Shown one piece after another: positions 27,640 through 37,073 of a stretch of 64,000 nucleotides of DNA. Origin of the DNA: Pseudarcicella hirudinis. Lineage in GTDB: Bacteria > Bacteroidota > Bacteroidia > Cytophagales > Spirosomataceae. The first letter of the stretch is position 1. Each line of letters begins with the position of its first letter. Below the pieces are notes generated by a model that saw only the letters and a list, made by a program, of their open reading frames with translations, had not been told where the DNA came from and did no database searches. The position numbers and the translations under genes were made by a program. The stretch spans positions 7,583-71,582 of the forward strand of contig NZ_FOXH01000016.1 of the NCBI RefSeq assembly GCF_900115665.1, given 5' to 3'.

Positions 27640-27668
27640 CGCAATAATCGCTAAAAGAAAAGTCTCTG

Positions 27669-28691
27669 CTAATGCTGCAACAGGCTGGAATCTCTCAGCA
27701 TGAGTTCCGTCTGAAGTTTGACTGTTTTATAGGTTACCGGCATCTTACTTTTCCCTTCAATCAGGTCCAGCAGTAATTCCGCGGAAGATTGCCCCATTTC
27801 CAAAGCAGGTTGAAAAACCGTACTTAATGAAGGAGACAGCATTGAAGCTACTTTCAGGTTGGTAAACCCGATTAATGAAACATCTTCCGGAATACGAACA
27901 TTTTTGTTCTTTAAGGTAGTCAGACAACCTAAAGCTAGTCTGTCGCTAGCTGTAAAAATGGCATCAGGAGGTCTGTTCTCTGAAAACAACCGGCTGATTA
28001 CCGTTTCCATTTCCTGAAGGCCATAACTGCAATATTTAATCAGATTTTCATCAACCGGAATATTATATTGTGCCAAAGCAGCCAGATAGCCATTTATTCT
28101 TTCTTTGGTGATAGATAAATAGGACGATGCTGCAATATGAGCAATGCGCTTTCTGCCAGATAAAATCAGGTGTTCTGTAGCCTTAAAAGCGCCATCATAA
28201 TTATCAGCAATTACTTTATGGGTATTTATATCATCCGAAACCCTGTCGAAAAAAACGATAGGCAAACCTTTGTCATTCAGTTCTTTCAAATGCGACACAT
28301 CTTTCGTCTGGCCGGAAAGGGAAATTAATACGCCATCTACTCGTCTGGAAACCAGATGCTCAACATTCACGACTTCTCTCTCATATGATTCATGGCTTTG
28401 AAATATCACGACGTGATACCCTCTGTTATAGGCAATTGACTCGATTCCGTTGATGGCCTGAGAGAAAAAGGGGTTATCAATTTCAGGCACAATTACCCCG
28501 ATCGACTTACTTCTGTTTTCTTTAAGACTAAGGGCAATCGGGTTGGGACGATAATTTAATTTCTCAGCATATTCCAGTACCAGCTTCTTGGTTTCGGCAT
28601 TTATTTCATAACTTCCCCGCAACGCTCTTGAAACGGTTGAAGTTGAAAGGTTCAATGCCTTCGCAATGTCTTTTATTGTTATAGTCTCCAA
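27669..28691 (-). CDS. LacI-family transcriptional regulator
   Basis: A 340-residue LacI/GalR protein. The DNA-binding headpiece is at residues 1-55: TIKDIAKALNLSTSTVSRAL, then the hinge region LNYRPNPIALSLKENRSKSIG. The periplasmic-binding-protein-like sensor domain follows (VIVPEIDNPFFSQAINGIE ... DGVLISLSG ... AIFTASDRLALGCL ... SLIGFTN). Its ligand is probably a uronate or its keto-deoxy product, by context. Operators on both sides suggest it controls the GH105 gene, the GH28 fusion-uxaB-uxaA run and itself, and a weaker site may extend control to kduD. Confidence 0.93.
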   Translation of the reverse strand: METITIKDIAKALNLSTSTVSRALRGSYEINAETKKLVLEYAEKLNYRPNPIALSLKENRSKSIGVIVPEIDNPFFSQAINGIESIAYNRGYHVVIFQSHESYEREVVNVEHLVSRRVDGVLISLSGQTKDVSHLKELNDKGLPIVFFDRVSDDINTHKVIADNYDGAFKATEHLILSGRKRIAHIAASSYLSITKERINGYLAALAQYNIPVDENLIKYCSYGLQEMETVISRLFSENRPPDAIFTASDRLALGCLTTLKNKNVRIPEDVSLIGFTNLKVASMLSPSLSTVFQPALEMGQSSAELLLDLIEGKSKMPVTYKTVKLQTELMLRDSSLLQH

Positions 28692-29069
28692 AGGCTTATT
28701 CTTTCTTTAGTACAATTAGCTTCAATACTACTCAATTTTAAGTTAATCACATCGTGAAACTACATTATTCTGCGTAATATCTCAAATATTATTAAATAAA
28801 TCTAAATTTTGGCAGGTATGATAACGTTCCCGATAACGTTTACGTAAAAAAAGTCGAATCTTTCCTTGCTGACTGCATTTTCTTACTCTAAGTTTGTCAA
28901 GGTAACATATGTTAAAATCGTCTCTGCGACTGCACTTCATCTTGGAAAAATTAAAAAAATAACGATTAAATCCCGGTACTCCGGCAGATTTATTCCGATA
29001 AGTTGATTCCATTATTTCTCTGAACCCGCTTTAACACTAAACACATTATTTCCAGACTCAATCTCAATT
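28692..29069. other. lacI-GH28 divergent intergenic region
   Basis: 378 AT-rich bases with the second perfect LacI-type operator at 28822-28843. No other gene or RNA is supportable; the promoters for both divergent genes must lie here. Confidence 0.7.
28822..28843. promoter_or_regulatory. LacI-type operator, lacI and GH28 fusion
   Basis: Twenty-two bases (core AACGTTCCCGATAACGTT) exactly complementary to the site at 27424-27445. It lies 131 bases upstream of lacI and 227 bases upstream of the divergent esterase-GH28 gene, so it could serve both. Confidence 0.82.
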
Positions 29070-31412
29070 ATGAAAAAAATACTCTTCGTCTCTTTCATGC
29101 TCATCCTGAACTGTGCCTTTCGTGCAACAGAGGAGAAACCCGCCCTTTTCCTCATCGGAGATTCTACAGTTTCAGACAAACCTCTCAATGGTGATCCGGA
29201 AAGGGGCTGGGGACAATTAATTCCTGACTATTTTGACCATTCCCTGAAAATCAGCAACCATGCGGTGAATGGCAGAAGTACTAAAAGTTTTATCACAGAA
29301 GGCAGATGGGCAAAAGTCCTTGAACAGATCCATCCGAACGACTGGGTGATGATTCAGTTTGGTCATAATGATGAGAAAAAATCCGATACTTCCAGGTATG
29401 CTGCGCCTCAGACAGATTATCGGCATAACCTGATTCGTTTTGTAAAGGAAGCCCGTCAAAAGGGGGCAAAACCTATCCTTATTACTCCCGTAGTAAGAAG
29501 AAAGTTTGATGAAAACGGGAAAATTCAGGATACACATGGCAAATATCCCGCTGTGGTGAAATCTGTGGCTGCTGAATTGCAGGTTCCCCTTATTGATCTC
29601 GAACAGAAAAGCAGGGATTTACTAAGTCAAAACGGTGCGGAAGCCTCAAAGAAATTCTATCTGTGGTATGAAGCAGGGTATTTTCCTACCCGTCCGCAAG
29701 GCATAAAAGACGATACCCATTTTTCAGAGTACGGAGCTTCAAATATGGCGGCGTTGGTCATGAACGGATTGAGGGAAATTAATTCCGATTTGTTCAGATA
29801 TGCCCAAAAATCAGCATTTCAGGAAAAATACGCTTATGAATTGCCCAAAATTATCACACCGGTTTTCAGAAAAGACACATTCAACATCCTCAGTTTCGGA
29901 GCAAAATCTGATGGAATTACGCTCAATACCGAGGCCATTAACAAGGCCATTACAACTTGCAGCAAAGCAGGCGGCGGAACGGTAATTATTCCGGAAGGAT
30001 TCTGGTTAAGTGGTCCGATTGATTTAAAAAGCAATATAAATCTGCATTTACGGAAAGGAGCCCTGCTGCAATTCAGCAACCGTTTTGAGGACTATCCTCT
30101 GATTAAAACAAACTGGGAAGGAACAGAAGCTATCAGGTGTAAATCTCCGGTTAACGGACAGGATCTTGAAAATATTGCAATAACCGGAAACGGAGTCATT
30201 GATGGGGCAGGCGGAACCTGGAGGGCTGTAAAAAAGAGTAAATTAACCGATTCTCAATGGAAAGATCTCATTGCAACGGGTGGTTTATTAAGTGCAGATA
30301 AAAATACATGGTATCCTTCTGAAAAGTCTTTCAAAGGTACTACTGTCGATCGCCCCGGAGTGGTGGCTGCCGGCTACAATTTACAGAACAGTGAGGAAAT
30401 CAAAGATTATCTGAGACCTAATCTTCTGGTATTCAATCATTGCACCCAAGTTCTTCTGGAAGGTGTTACTTTCCAGAATTCTCCTGCCTGGTGTCTTCAC
30501 CCGCTTCTGTGTGAGCATATTACCTTAAAAAATCTAACGGTACGGAATCCCTGGTTTGCTCAGAACGGAGACGGTGTTGACCTCGAGTCATGCAGAATCG
30601 GAATGATAGATCAATGTACTTTTGATGTGGGGGATGATGGTATCTGTATCAAATCGGGTAAAGATGCGGAAGGCAGAAAACGAGGCGTTCCCACAGAAAA
30701 CATTATCGTACAAAATTCAACGGTTTTCCATGCTCATGGCGGATTTGTAATCGGTAGTGAAATGTCCGGCGGCGTAAAAAACCTGTTTGTCTCCAATTGC
30801 AATTTCCTCGGCACAGATGTGGGTCTCAGGTTTAAAACTGCCAGAGGAAGAGGAGGTGTAGTTGAAAAAATCTATGTAAATGGCATCAATATGACCAATA
30901 TTCCCGGAGAAGCCATTCTTTTTGATATGTATTATATGGGCAAAGATCCGGTACCGCAGTCCGGAGAAAGCAATGAACTGCCTGTTATGAAAACCGAACC
31001 GCTCAGTGAAGGCACTCCTAAATTCAAAGATTTCTATGTTCGCAATGTTGTCTGCAAAGGAGCAGAAACGGGTATTTTGGTAAGAGGTCTGCCGGAAATG
31101 AGTGTAAGTGATATTCTTATTGAAAATGCCTTTCTGCAAAGCAAAAAAGGGCTGGTATGTATTGAAGGAGAGAATATTAAGTTCAGAAATATCACTTTAA
31201 TCAGTCAGGAGAACACCCTTATGCAGGTGCAGAACGGAAGAAACATCGAATTTGATGGCATCACTTTCGGAAGCAATACCAAAGTACTACTGAAAATTAT
31301 GGGAGACCGTTCCGGCAACATTAATCTTTTAAATACTGATACCTCTAAACTCGGTAAAGAGGTAGAATTCGGAGAAAAAGTTCAAAACAGCGTTTTCTCT
31401 AAGAAAAAATAA
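29070..31412 (+). CDS. Fusion of SGNH pectin acetylesterase and GH28 pectinase
   Basis: A 780-residue exported enzyme. Residues about 1-18 are a signal peptide. Residues about 24-245 are an SGNH/CE12-type esterase: block I FLIGDSTVSD with the Ser nucleophile, MIQFGHNDEKKSD (block III), and DDTHFSEYGA with the catalytic Asp-His. Residues about 260-770 are a GH28 right-handed beta-helix: FNILSFGAKSDGITLNTEAI, then NGDGVDLESC, VGDDGICIKSGKD, HGGFVIGSEMSGGVKN and RFKTARGRGG, holding the three catalytic aspartates, the His and the Arg-Lys pair. It should deacetylate and hydrolyse homogalacturonan or rhamnogalacturonan in one chain. uxaB follows after 46 bases. Confidence 0.92.
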   Translation: MKKILFVSFMLILNCAFRATEEKPALFLIGDSTVSDKPLNGDPERGWGQLIPDYFDHSLKISNHAVNGRSTKSFITEGRWAKVLEQIHPNDWVMIQFGHNDEKKSDTSRYAAPQTDYRHNLIRFVKEARQKGAKPILITPVVRRKFDENGKIQDTHGKYPAVVKSVAAELQVPLIDLEQKSRDLLSQNGAEASKKFYLWYEAGYFPTRPQGIKDDTHFSEYGASNMAALVMNGLREINSDLFRYAQKSAFQEKYAYELPKIITPVFRKDTFNILSFGAKSDGITLNTEAINKAITTCSKAGGGTVIIPEGFWLSGPIDLKSNINLHLRKGALLQFSNRFEDYPLIKTNWEGTEAIRCKSPVNGQDLENIAITGNGVIDGAGGTWRAVKKSKLTDSQWKDLIATGGLLSADKNTWYPSEKSFKGTTVDRPGVVAAGYNLQNSEEIKDYLRPNLLVFNHCTQVLLEGVTFQNSPAWCLHPLLCEHITLKNLTVRNPWFAQNGDGVDLESCRIGMIDQCTFDVGDDGICIKSGKDAEGRKRGVPTENIIVQNSTVFHAHGGFVIGSEMSGGVKNLFVSNCNFLGTDVGLRFKTARGRGGVVEKIYVNGINMTNIPGEAILFDMYYMGKDPVPQSGESNELPVMKTEPLSEGTPKFKDFYVRNVVCKGAETGILVRGLPEMSVSDILIENAFLQSKKGLVCIEGENIKFRNITLISQENTLMQVQNGRNIEFDGITFGSNTKVLLKIMGDRSGNINLLNTDTSKLGKEVEFGEKVQNSVFSKKK

Positions 31413-31458
31413 ATAAACAATCCCAACCAGGGAAACGGATCTTTAAACTATCACAATA

Positions 31459-32982
31459 ATGACACAGATATCTCTTAAACAATTCCATCTTGCAAACCCG
31501 GCAAAAGTAGATTTGCCTGATGAATCAATTTTCAATTTGCCCGAAAAAGTGCTCCAGTTCGGAACAGGGGTTTTACTGCGCGGACTGCCAGATTATTTCA
31601 TTGATAAAGCTAACAAAAAGGGTATTTTCAAGGGAAGAATTGTAGTGGTAAAATCTACGGATTCGGGAGATTCGGCAGCATTTGATTTGCAGGACAATCT
31701 TTACACCATTTGCGAAAGAGGTATTTCTGACGGAGAATCATTTGAGAATAACATTCTTTCTTCTTCCATCAGCCGGGTGCTTTCTGCTAAAACACAATGG
31801 AATGACATTTTAGCCTGTGCAGGCAATCCGGAAATGGAAATCATTCTTTCAAATACTACAGAAGTGGGGATTCAGCTTGTAAAAGATGATATTCATGATA
31901 CCCCTCCTGTATCTTTTCCCGGAAAACTTCTGGCTTTTTTATATGCCAGATTTAAAGCATTCGGAGGCGATAAAGAAAAGGGAATGATAATCGTTCCGAC
32001 TGAACTGATTACCGATAACGGGAAAAAACTGGAAGCCATTGTCCTGGAACTTGCTCATCTGAATGCCCTTGAAACTGATTTCATAGACTGGCTTGAAACC
32101 AGCAATACTTTCTGTAATTCATTGGTGGACAGAATTGTTCCGGGAAAACCAGACAGTCATAGCAGAGCAAAAATTGAGGAAGAGCTGGGTTATCAGGATG
32201 ACTTGCTTACTGTTTCCGAAATTTACCGTCTATGGGCAATTGAAGGAGACGAAAGGGTTAAAAATAAACTTTCTTTCCATCAGATTGATGAAAACCTTAT
32301 CATTGAACCAAACATTGATCTGTATAGAGAACTTAAACTTCGTTTACTTAACGGAACGCATACTCTTAGCTGCGGACTTGCTTTTCTGGCCGGCTTCAGC
32401 AATGTGAAAGAAGCGATGGAAGATGACATTATGAATGGCTTTATCAGTAATCTTATGCTGGCAGACCTCGCTCCTGCTATTCCATACAAAGTCAATGAAA
32501 AGATTGCACAGCGATTTGGCATGCAGGTACTTGATCGTTTCAGAAACCCGAGTCTTGACCACCGCTGGATTAATATTACGGTACAATACTCTTCCAAAAT
32601 GAAGATGAGAAATATTCCAACCCTGATTAATTATTACCAGACACTGAAATGTGTACCAGAATACATTTCCTTTGGTTTTGCAGCTTATCTGCTGTTTATG
32701 AAATCGGTAAAAGTGGAAGGTTCTGCTTATTTTGGCTTTGCCAACGGAGAATATTATCAGATTCAGGATGAAAAAGCAGCCTATTTTTACGAAAAATGGC
32801 AAAAGTCAAAGCCGGAAGAATTAGTGGGATCTGTACTTTCCGACAAAAACCTCTGGGATGCAGATCTGACAGAATTGCCTGATTTTGCCAGAACAATTTC
32901 AGAATATCTGAATATTATGACCGGGAAAGGAGTAAAAGAAAGCTTAAAATGCTTTTTGAGAAAAGAAGTCTGGGAATTCTAA
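31459..32982 (+). CDS. uxaB: Tagaturonate reductase UxaB
   Basis: A 507-residue mannitol-dehydrogenase-superfamily protein. N-terminal VLQFGTGVLLRGLPDYFIDKANKKG is the NAD-binding region typical of UxaB, and the C-terminal domain carries the catalytic lysine region RLLNGTHTLSCGLAFLAGF. UxaB reduces D-tagaturonate to D-altronate with NADH. It is followed after 12 bases by uxaA, which uses altronate, so both are cotranscribed. The preceding step, uronate isomerase UxaC, is not in the window. Confidence 0.93.
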   Translation: MTQISLKQFHLANPAKVDLPDESIFNLPEKVLQFGTGVLLRGLPDYFIDKANKKGIFKGRIVVVKSTDSGDSAAFDLQDNLYTICERGISDGESFENNILSSSISRVLSAKTQWNDILACAGNPEMEIILSNTTEVGIQLVKDDIHDTPPVSFPGKLLAFLYARFKAFGGDKEKGMIIVPTELITDNGKKLEAIVLELAHLNALETDFIDWLETSNTFCNSLVDRIVPGKPDSHSRAKIEEELGYQDDLLTVSEIYRLWAIEGDERVKNKLSFHQIDENLIIEPNIDLYRELKLRLLNGTHTLSCGLAFLAGFSNVKEAMEDDIMNGFISNLMLADLAPAIPYKVNEKIAQRFGMQVLDRFRNPSLDHRWINITVQYSSKMKMRNIPTLINYYQTLKCVPEYISFGFAAYLLFMKSVKVEGSAYFGFANGEYYQIQDEKAAYFYEKWQKSKPEELVGSVLSDKNLWDADLTELPDFARTISEYLNIMTGKGVKESLKCFLRKEVWEF

Positions 32983-32994
32983 AGGACATATCAC

Positions 32995-34629
32995 ATGAAA
33001 ACTACAGTAATTAAAATTAACCCTACCGATAATGTTTACGTAGCACTCACCGATCTGAAAAAAGGTGAAATTGTAAACGGAATTGAGCTCCAGACTGATG
33101 TTCCTGTAAAACATAAGTTTGCAGAAACGGATTTTGCCCCTGGTGATCTTCTGAAGATGTACGGGTTAACCATAGGCAAAGCTTCTCAGCCCATTCGAAA
33201 AGGTGAACATATTACCACATTTAATGTAAAACACGTCGCAGAATCATATAGCCAGAGGCACCCTGTTTCTACCTGGAATAAACCGGATATTTCAAAATTT
33301 GAAAACAGAACATTTCAGGGTTTTCACAGACCCGATGGAAGGGTCGGGACAGCGAATTACTGGGTAGTGGTACCAATGGTTTTCTGCGAAAATCAGAATG
33401 TGGAAGTGATTAAAAATGCCTTGCTCAAGGAATTGGGATATGCCCCGACTGATAAATACAGAAACTTTACGCAATCGCTGATTACCGCTTTTAAAAACGG
33501 AGAAAATCTGGAAGAATTTGTATTTGAAGAACAGGAAACCAATGCTGAAGGTAAAGGCCTGCTGTTTCCGAATATAGATGGTATCAAATTCCTCACACAT
33601 ACAGGTGGCTGCGGCGGTACACGGGAAGATTCCCAGATTCTATGCCAGTTGCTGGCAGGTTATATTGCTCATCCGAATGTCGCCGGAGCAACTATTCTTA
33701 GTTTGGGCTGTCAGAATGCGCAGGTAAAGATTTTTCAGGAAGCGCTGCAAAAGGTTGACCCTAATTTCAGCAAACCTTTGTACATTTTCGACCAGCAGGC
33801 CATCGGAAATGAAGATGAAATGCTTCAGAAAGCCATAAAACAAACATTCGCAGGTCTCATATCAGCTAACAGGAATATCCGCAGGCCGGCTTCTCTGCAA
33901 CACCTTACTTTGGGGGTAGAATGTGGTGGTTCTGATGGATTTTCCGGGATTTCCGCCAATCCTTCTGTTGGTTTTTGTGCAGACCTGCTTTCCGCTCTGG
34001 GCGGGAAAGTAATACTTGCCGAATTTCCGGAATTATGCGGAGTAGAACAGGAATTGATCAACCGCTGTATTTCAGATGATCTGGCTGAAAAATTCCTTAC
34101 CATCCAGAATGCCTATGCCAAAAGCGCTGAAGCAGTTGGTTCAGGATTTGACATGAACCCTTCTCCCGGAAATATTAAAGATGGACTCATTACCGATGCC
34201 ATGAAGTCGGCGGGAGCTGCCAAAAAGGGTGGAAACTCGCTTGTGTCTGATGTATTGGATTATACAGAACAGGCTTCCAAACCTGGTTTAAATCTACTTT
34301 GTACACCCGGAAACGATGCCGAATGTACCACTGGACTCGCCGGATCGGGTGCCAATATAATCATGTTTACTACAGGATTAGGCAATCCGATGGGCAATCC
34401 GATTTGTCCGGTACTTAAAATTTCCTCCAATACCGCTTTGTCAGAAAAGATGTCAGACATCATCGACATCAATGCCGGCCTTGTGATTACCGGAGAAAAA
34501 ACGATTGAAGAAATGGGAACGGATTTGCTGGAACTTTGCATTAAAACAGCCTCCGGAGAATATAAACCCAAAGCCGTTTTACTGGGTCATGACGATTTTA
34601 TTCCCTGGAAAAGAGGTGTTTCCTTGTAA
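32995..34629 (+). CDS. uxaA: Altronate dehydratase UxaA
   Basis: A 544-residue dehydratase. Residues 1-85 are the SAF domain (NPTDNVYVALTDLKKGEIV). The catalytic D-galactarate/altronate dehydratase region follows, with FQGFHRPDGRVGTANYWVV, THTGGCGGTREDSQILCQLL, GVECGGSDGFSGISANPSVG and LLCTPGNDAECTTGLAGSGANI, including conserved Cys residues for iron or a cluster. It dehydrates D-altronate to 2-keto-3-deoxygluconate in the cytoplasm, feeding KdgK encoded next. Confidence 0.94.
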   Translation: MKTTVIKINPTDNVYVALTDLKKGEIVNGIELQTDVPVKHKFAETDFAPGDLLKMYGLTIGKASQPIRKGEHITTFNVKHVAESYSQRHPVSTWNKPDISKFENRTFQGFHRPDGRVGTANYWVVVPMVFCENQNVEVIKNALLKELGYAPTDKYRNFTQSLITAFKNGENLEEFVFEEQETNAEGKGLLFPNIDGIKFLTHTGGCGGTREDSQILCQLLAGYIAHPNVAGATILSLGCQNAQVKIFQEALQKVDPNFSKPLYIFDQQAIGNEDEMLQKAIKQTFAGLISANRNIRRPASLQHLTLGVECGGSDGFSGISANPSVGFCADLLSALGGKVILAEFPELCGVEQELINRCISDDLAEKFLTIQNAYAKSAEAVGSGFDMNPSPGNIKDGLITDAMKSAGAAKKGGNSLVSDVLDYTEQASKPGLNLLCTPGNDAECTTGLAGSGANIIMFTTGLGNPMGNPICPVLKISSNTALSEKMSDIIDINAGLVITGEKTIEEMGTDLLELCIKTASGEYKPKAVLLGHDDFIPWKRGVSL

Positions 34630-34767
34630 AAGGAGTCCGGGATTGACCGATTCATTGAAAACTAATCACCTTTTAGGAGTAAAAAAACGGCAAAACTGTC
34701 TTTAAACATAATATAGAGACTTTTTTGCTTTTGAAAAGAGGGAATTTTACTGAAAATCTAAAATTGA

Positions 34768-35781
34768 ATGAGTAATGTATGTTGTTTCGGAGAATTGCTG
34801 TTGAGACTTTCTCCAAAAACTAATGGCGAATGGATAGAATCCGCTACGATTCCGGCTTTTGTAGGAGGAGCAGAATTAAACGTCGCCACTGCTATTGCCA
34901 GCTGGGGAATTCCTGTGAGCTATTTTACAGCGTTACCGGATAATTCTCTGGCTAATGATATAAAGACTTACATCCGGGAAAAAAATATTGATCCCTCTCC
35001 TATTGTGACCCTCGGAGAGAGAATCGGTATTTATTACCTTCCTCAGGGTTCTGATCTGAAAAACGCAGGGGTTATTTACGATCGTGCTCATTCTTCGTTT
35101 TCAACCTTGAAAAGAGGTATTGTTAACTGGGATGCTGTTTTTGAAAATGTTTCCTGGTTTCATTTCAGCGCAATAAGCCCTGCTTTGAATCAGGAAGTGG
35201 CCGATTTTTGCCTGGAAGCACTGGAAGCGGCTTCTGCCAGAAACATTACAATTTCAGTCGATTTGAACTACCGTTCGAAACTTTGGAAATATGGCAAAAA
35301 ACCCAATGAAATTATGCCTCAGCTCGCTCAGTATTGCGACCTTATTATGGGTAATATCTGGGCTGCCAATCTGCTTTTAGATATTCCGATCGACCCGGAG
35401 GTTTTTGTCAATAATGCCAGCAAAGAAGAATATCTCGAACACAGTATTACCACTGCGGAAGCATTGCTAAAAACTTTTCCCAAGTGTAAAACTGTAGCAA
35501 ATACATTTCGTTTCGATGCTTTTCAGGGAGGAATCCAATACTATACTACGCTTTACAAAGAGGGACAACAGTATGTCTCTCCGGAATTCAGTACTGAAAA
35601 AGTAGTCGATAAAGTTGGTAGCGGCGACTGTTTTATGGGTGGGCTGATTTACGGATTGTACCAGAACCATGCCCCTCAGAACGTAATTGATTTTGCAAGT
35701 GCCGCAGCCTATGGTAAACTTCAGGAATACGGAGACGCTACCAGCCAGACGGTTGAAGATGTTAATGCAAAACTTGTTTAG
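34768..35781 (+). CDS. kdgK: 2-dehydro-3-deoxygluconokinase KdgK
   Basis: A 337-residue PfkB-family sugar kinase. The N-terminal GELLLRLSPKTNGEW and FVGGAELNVATAIASWG are the substrate-side motifs, and VDKVGSGDCFMGGLIYGL is the PfkB signature with the catalytic Asp. It phosphorylates 2-keto-3-deoxygluconate to KDPG. Its place between uxaA and eda fixes the substrate. It starts 138 bases after uxaA. Confidence 0.92.
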   Translation: MSNVCCFGELLLRLSPKTNGEWIESATIPAFVGGAELNVATAIASWGIPVSYFTALPDNSLANDIKTYIREKNIDPSPIVTLGERIGIYYLPQGSDLKNAGVIYDRAHSSFSTLKRGIVNWDAVFENVSWFHFSAISPALNQEVADFCLEALEAASARNITISVDLNYRSKLWKYGKKPNEIMPQLAQYCDLIMGNIWAANLLLDIPIDPEVFVNNASKEEYLEHSITTAEALLKTFPKCKTVANTFRFDAFQGGIQYYTTLYKEGQQYVSPEFSTEKVVDKVGSGDCFMGGLIYGLYQNHAPQNVIDFASAAAYGKLQEYGDATSQTVEDVNAKLV

Positions 35782-35831
35782 ACAGAAGATTTTCAGACTG
35801 GAGAAATAAGACCCGGCTGTAGGATTTAATA

Positions 35832-35865
35832 TTTATCAGGATTTCCCTTACAATATCCTGATAAA
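35832..35865 (+). other. Hairpin between kdgK and fbp
   Basis: TTTATCAGGAT (35832-35842) and ATCCTGATAAA (35855-35865) form an 11-bp stem in the 284-base gap. No U-tract follows, so this may be an mRNA processing or stabilising structure rather than a full terminator. The rest of the gap shows nothing I can name. Confidence 0.45.
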
Positions 35866-36065
35866 CAAAATCCTGAATAGCTGCTTACTGATCAAAAGAG
35901 TATAGAAGCTATTGTTTTCTGAATACCGGATCATTCGTAAATTCTTTTTTCCCGGAATCTGAAAATCTCAGATCTTATCACTCATCTTCTGAATCTTTGG
36001 TCTTAAATCCGGCATTTCAGGGCTGAACGCTCAAATCTTCCTTCTCTTTTCAAAACAGAAAAACT

Positions 36066-37061
36066 ATGACAAATGAACAATTAGCTTTACCTGTTGGCAT
36101 TACGCTGGATCGGTTTATTATGAGGAATCAGGAAGCATTTCCATTTGCCTCCGGGGAATTATCCCAATTATTAAGAGATATTGCCCTGGCCGGAAAGATC
36201 ATCAACCGTGAAATCAACCGGGCCGGACTTTCAGATATTACCGGGCAGCTGGGCTCTCAGAATGTGCAGGGAGAAACGCAACAAAAACTCGATGTTATTG
36301 CCGATATCCGTTTCATCAGAGCTTTGAAAAACGGTGGTGAAGTATGCGCCATTATTTCAGAAGAAGCGACTGAAGTAATTCTTACCGGAAACAATCATGC
36401 CAAATATATAGTAGCCATAGACCCGCTGGACGGTTCCTCCAACATTGATACCAACGTCTCAATCGGAACCATCTTTTCCGTCTATCGCAGACGCTCTGAA
36501 ATTGGCACTGAGCCTACAGAGGAGGATTTCCTTCAGAGAGGAAATAAGCAAGTTGCATCAGGATATTTGCTGTATGGCTCTTCAACCATTTTGGTTTATA
36601 CTACCGGAAAAGGCGTCAATGGTTTTACCTACGATTATTCACTGGGAGAGTTTTTTCTTTCCCATCCGCAAATTCAAATCAGTCAGGACGGCGAAATCTA
36701 TTCCTGCAATGAAGGCTATAAATCAGATTTTTCAGATGCTGTACAGCATTACCTCGAAGAATGTAAACAGAAAAGATTCTCAAGCAGATATATCGGTTCA
36801 TTAGTAGCCGATTTTCATAGAAATCTGCTGAAAGGAGGTATTTACATGTACCCGGCAACCAGGAAAACGCCGAACGGAAAATTAAGATTACTTTATGAGT
36901 GTTTTCCCTTAGCTTTTATTATTGAACAGGCAGGAGGAAAAGCCTCTGATGGAAAACAGAGAATTCTTGATATCTTCCCGACGGATTTACATCAGCGATC
37001 CGCTTTTTATGTCGGCTCAGGAAAAATGGTAGATACCGTTGAAAATTATATTAATAACTAA
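36066..37061 (+). CDS. fbp: Fructose-1,6-bisphosphatase class I
   Basis: A 331-residue class I FBPase. The metal- and substrate-binding segments are present: EEATEVI (about 100), [25 protein letters not shown] (about 116-140, with the class signature DPLDGSSN), [22 protein letters not shown] (about 239-260) and [20 protein letters not shown]. It hydrolyses fructose-1,6-bisphosphate to fructose-6-phosphate for gluconeogenesis. Growth on galacturonate enters at pyruvate and triose phosphate, so the cell must make hexose phosphates, which explains the position 12 bases before eda. Confidence 0.94.
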   Translation: MTNEQLALPVGITLDRFIMRNQEAFPFASGELSQLLRDIALAGKIINREINRAGLSDITGQLGSQNVQGETQQKLDVIADIRFIRALKNGGEVCAIISEEATEVILTGNNHAKYIVAIDPLDGSSNIDTNVSIGTIFSVYRRRSEIGTEPTEEDFLQRGNKQVASGYLLYGSSTILVYTTGKGVNGFTYDYSLGEFFLSHPQIQISQDGEIYSCNEGYKSDFSDAVQHYLEECKQKRFSSRYIGSLVADFHRNLLKGGIYMYPATRKTPNGKLRLLYECFPLAFIIEQAGGKASDGKQRILDIFPTDLHQRSAFYVGSGKMVDTVENYINN

Positions 37062-37073
37062 AAAATTAACAAA

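Larger units (their letters stand above)
27299..27668. other. Intergenic region lacI-GH105
   Basis: 370 bases without a gene. It contains the LacI-type operator at 27424-27445, a possible minus-strand TTTG at 27402-27399 for the GH105 promoter, and the perfect 15-bp hairpin at 27601-27639 behind lacI. Confidence 0.7.

Noticed and set aside
35832-35865. Terminator between kdgK and fbp
   Set aside because: The 11-bp stem lacks a T-run; kept only as a hairpin of unknown role.
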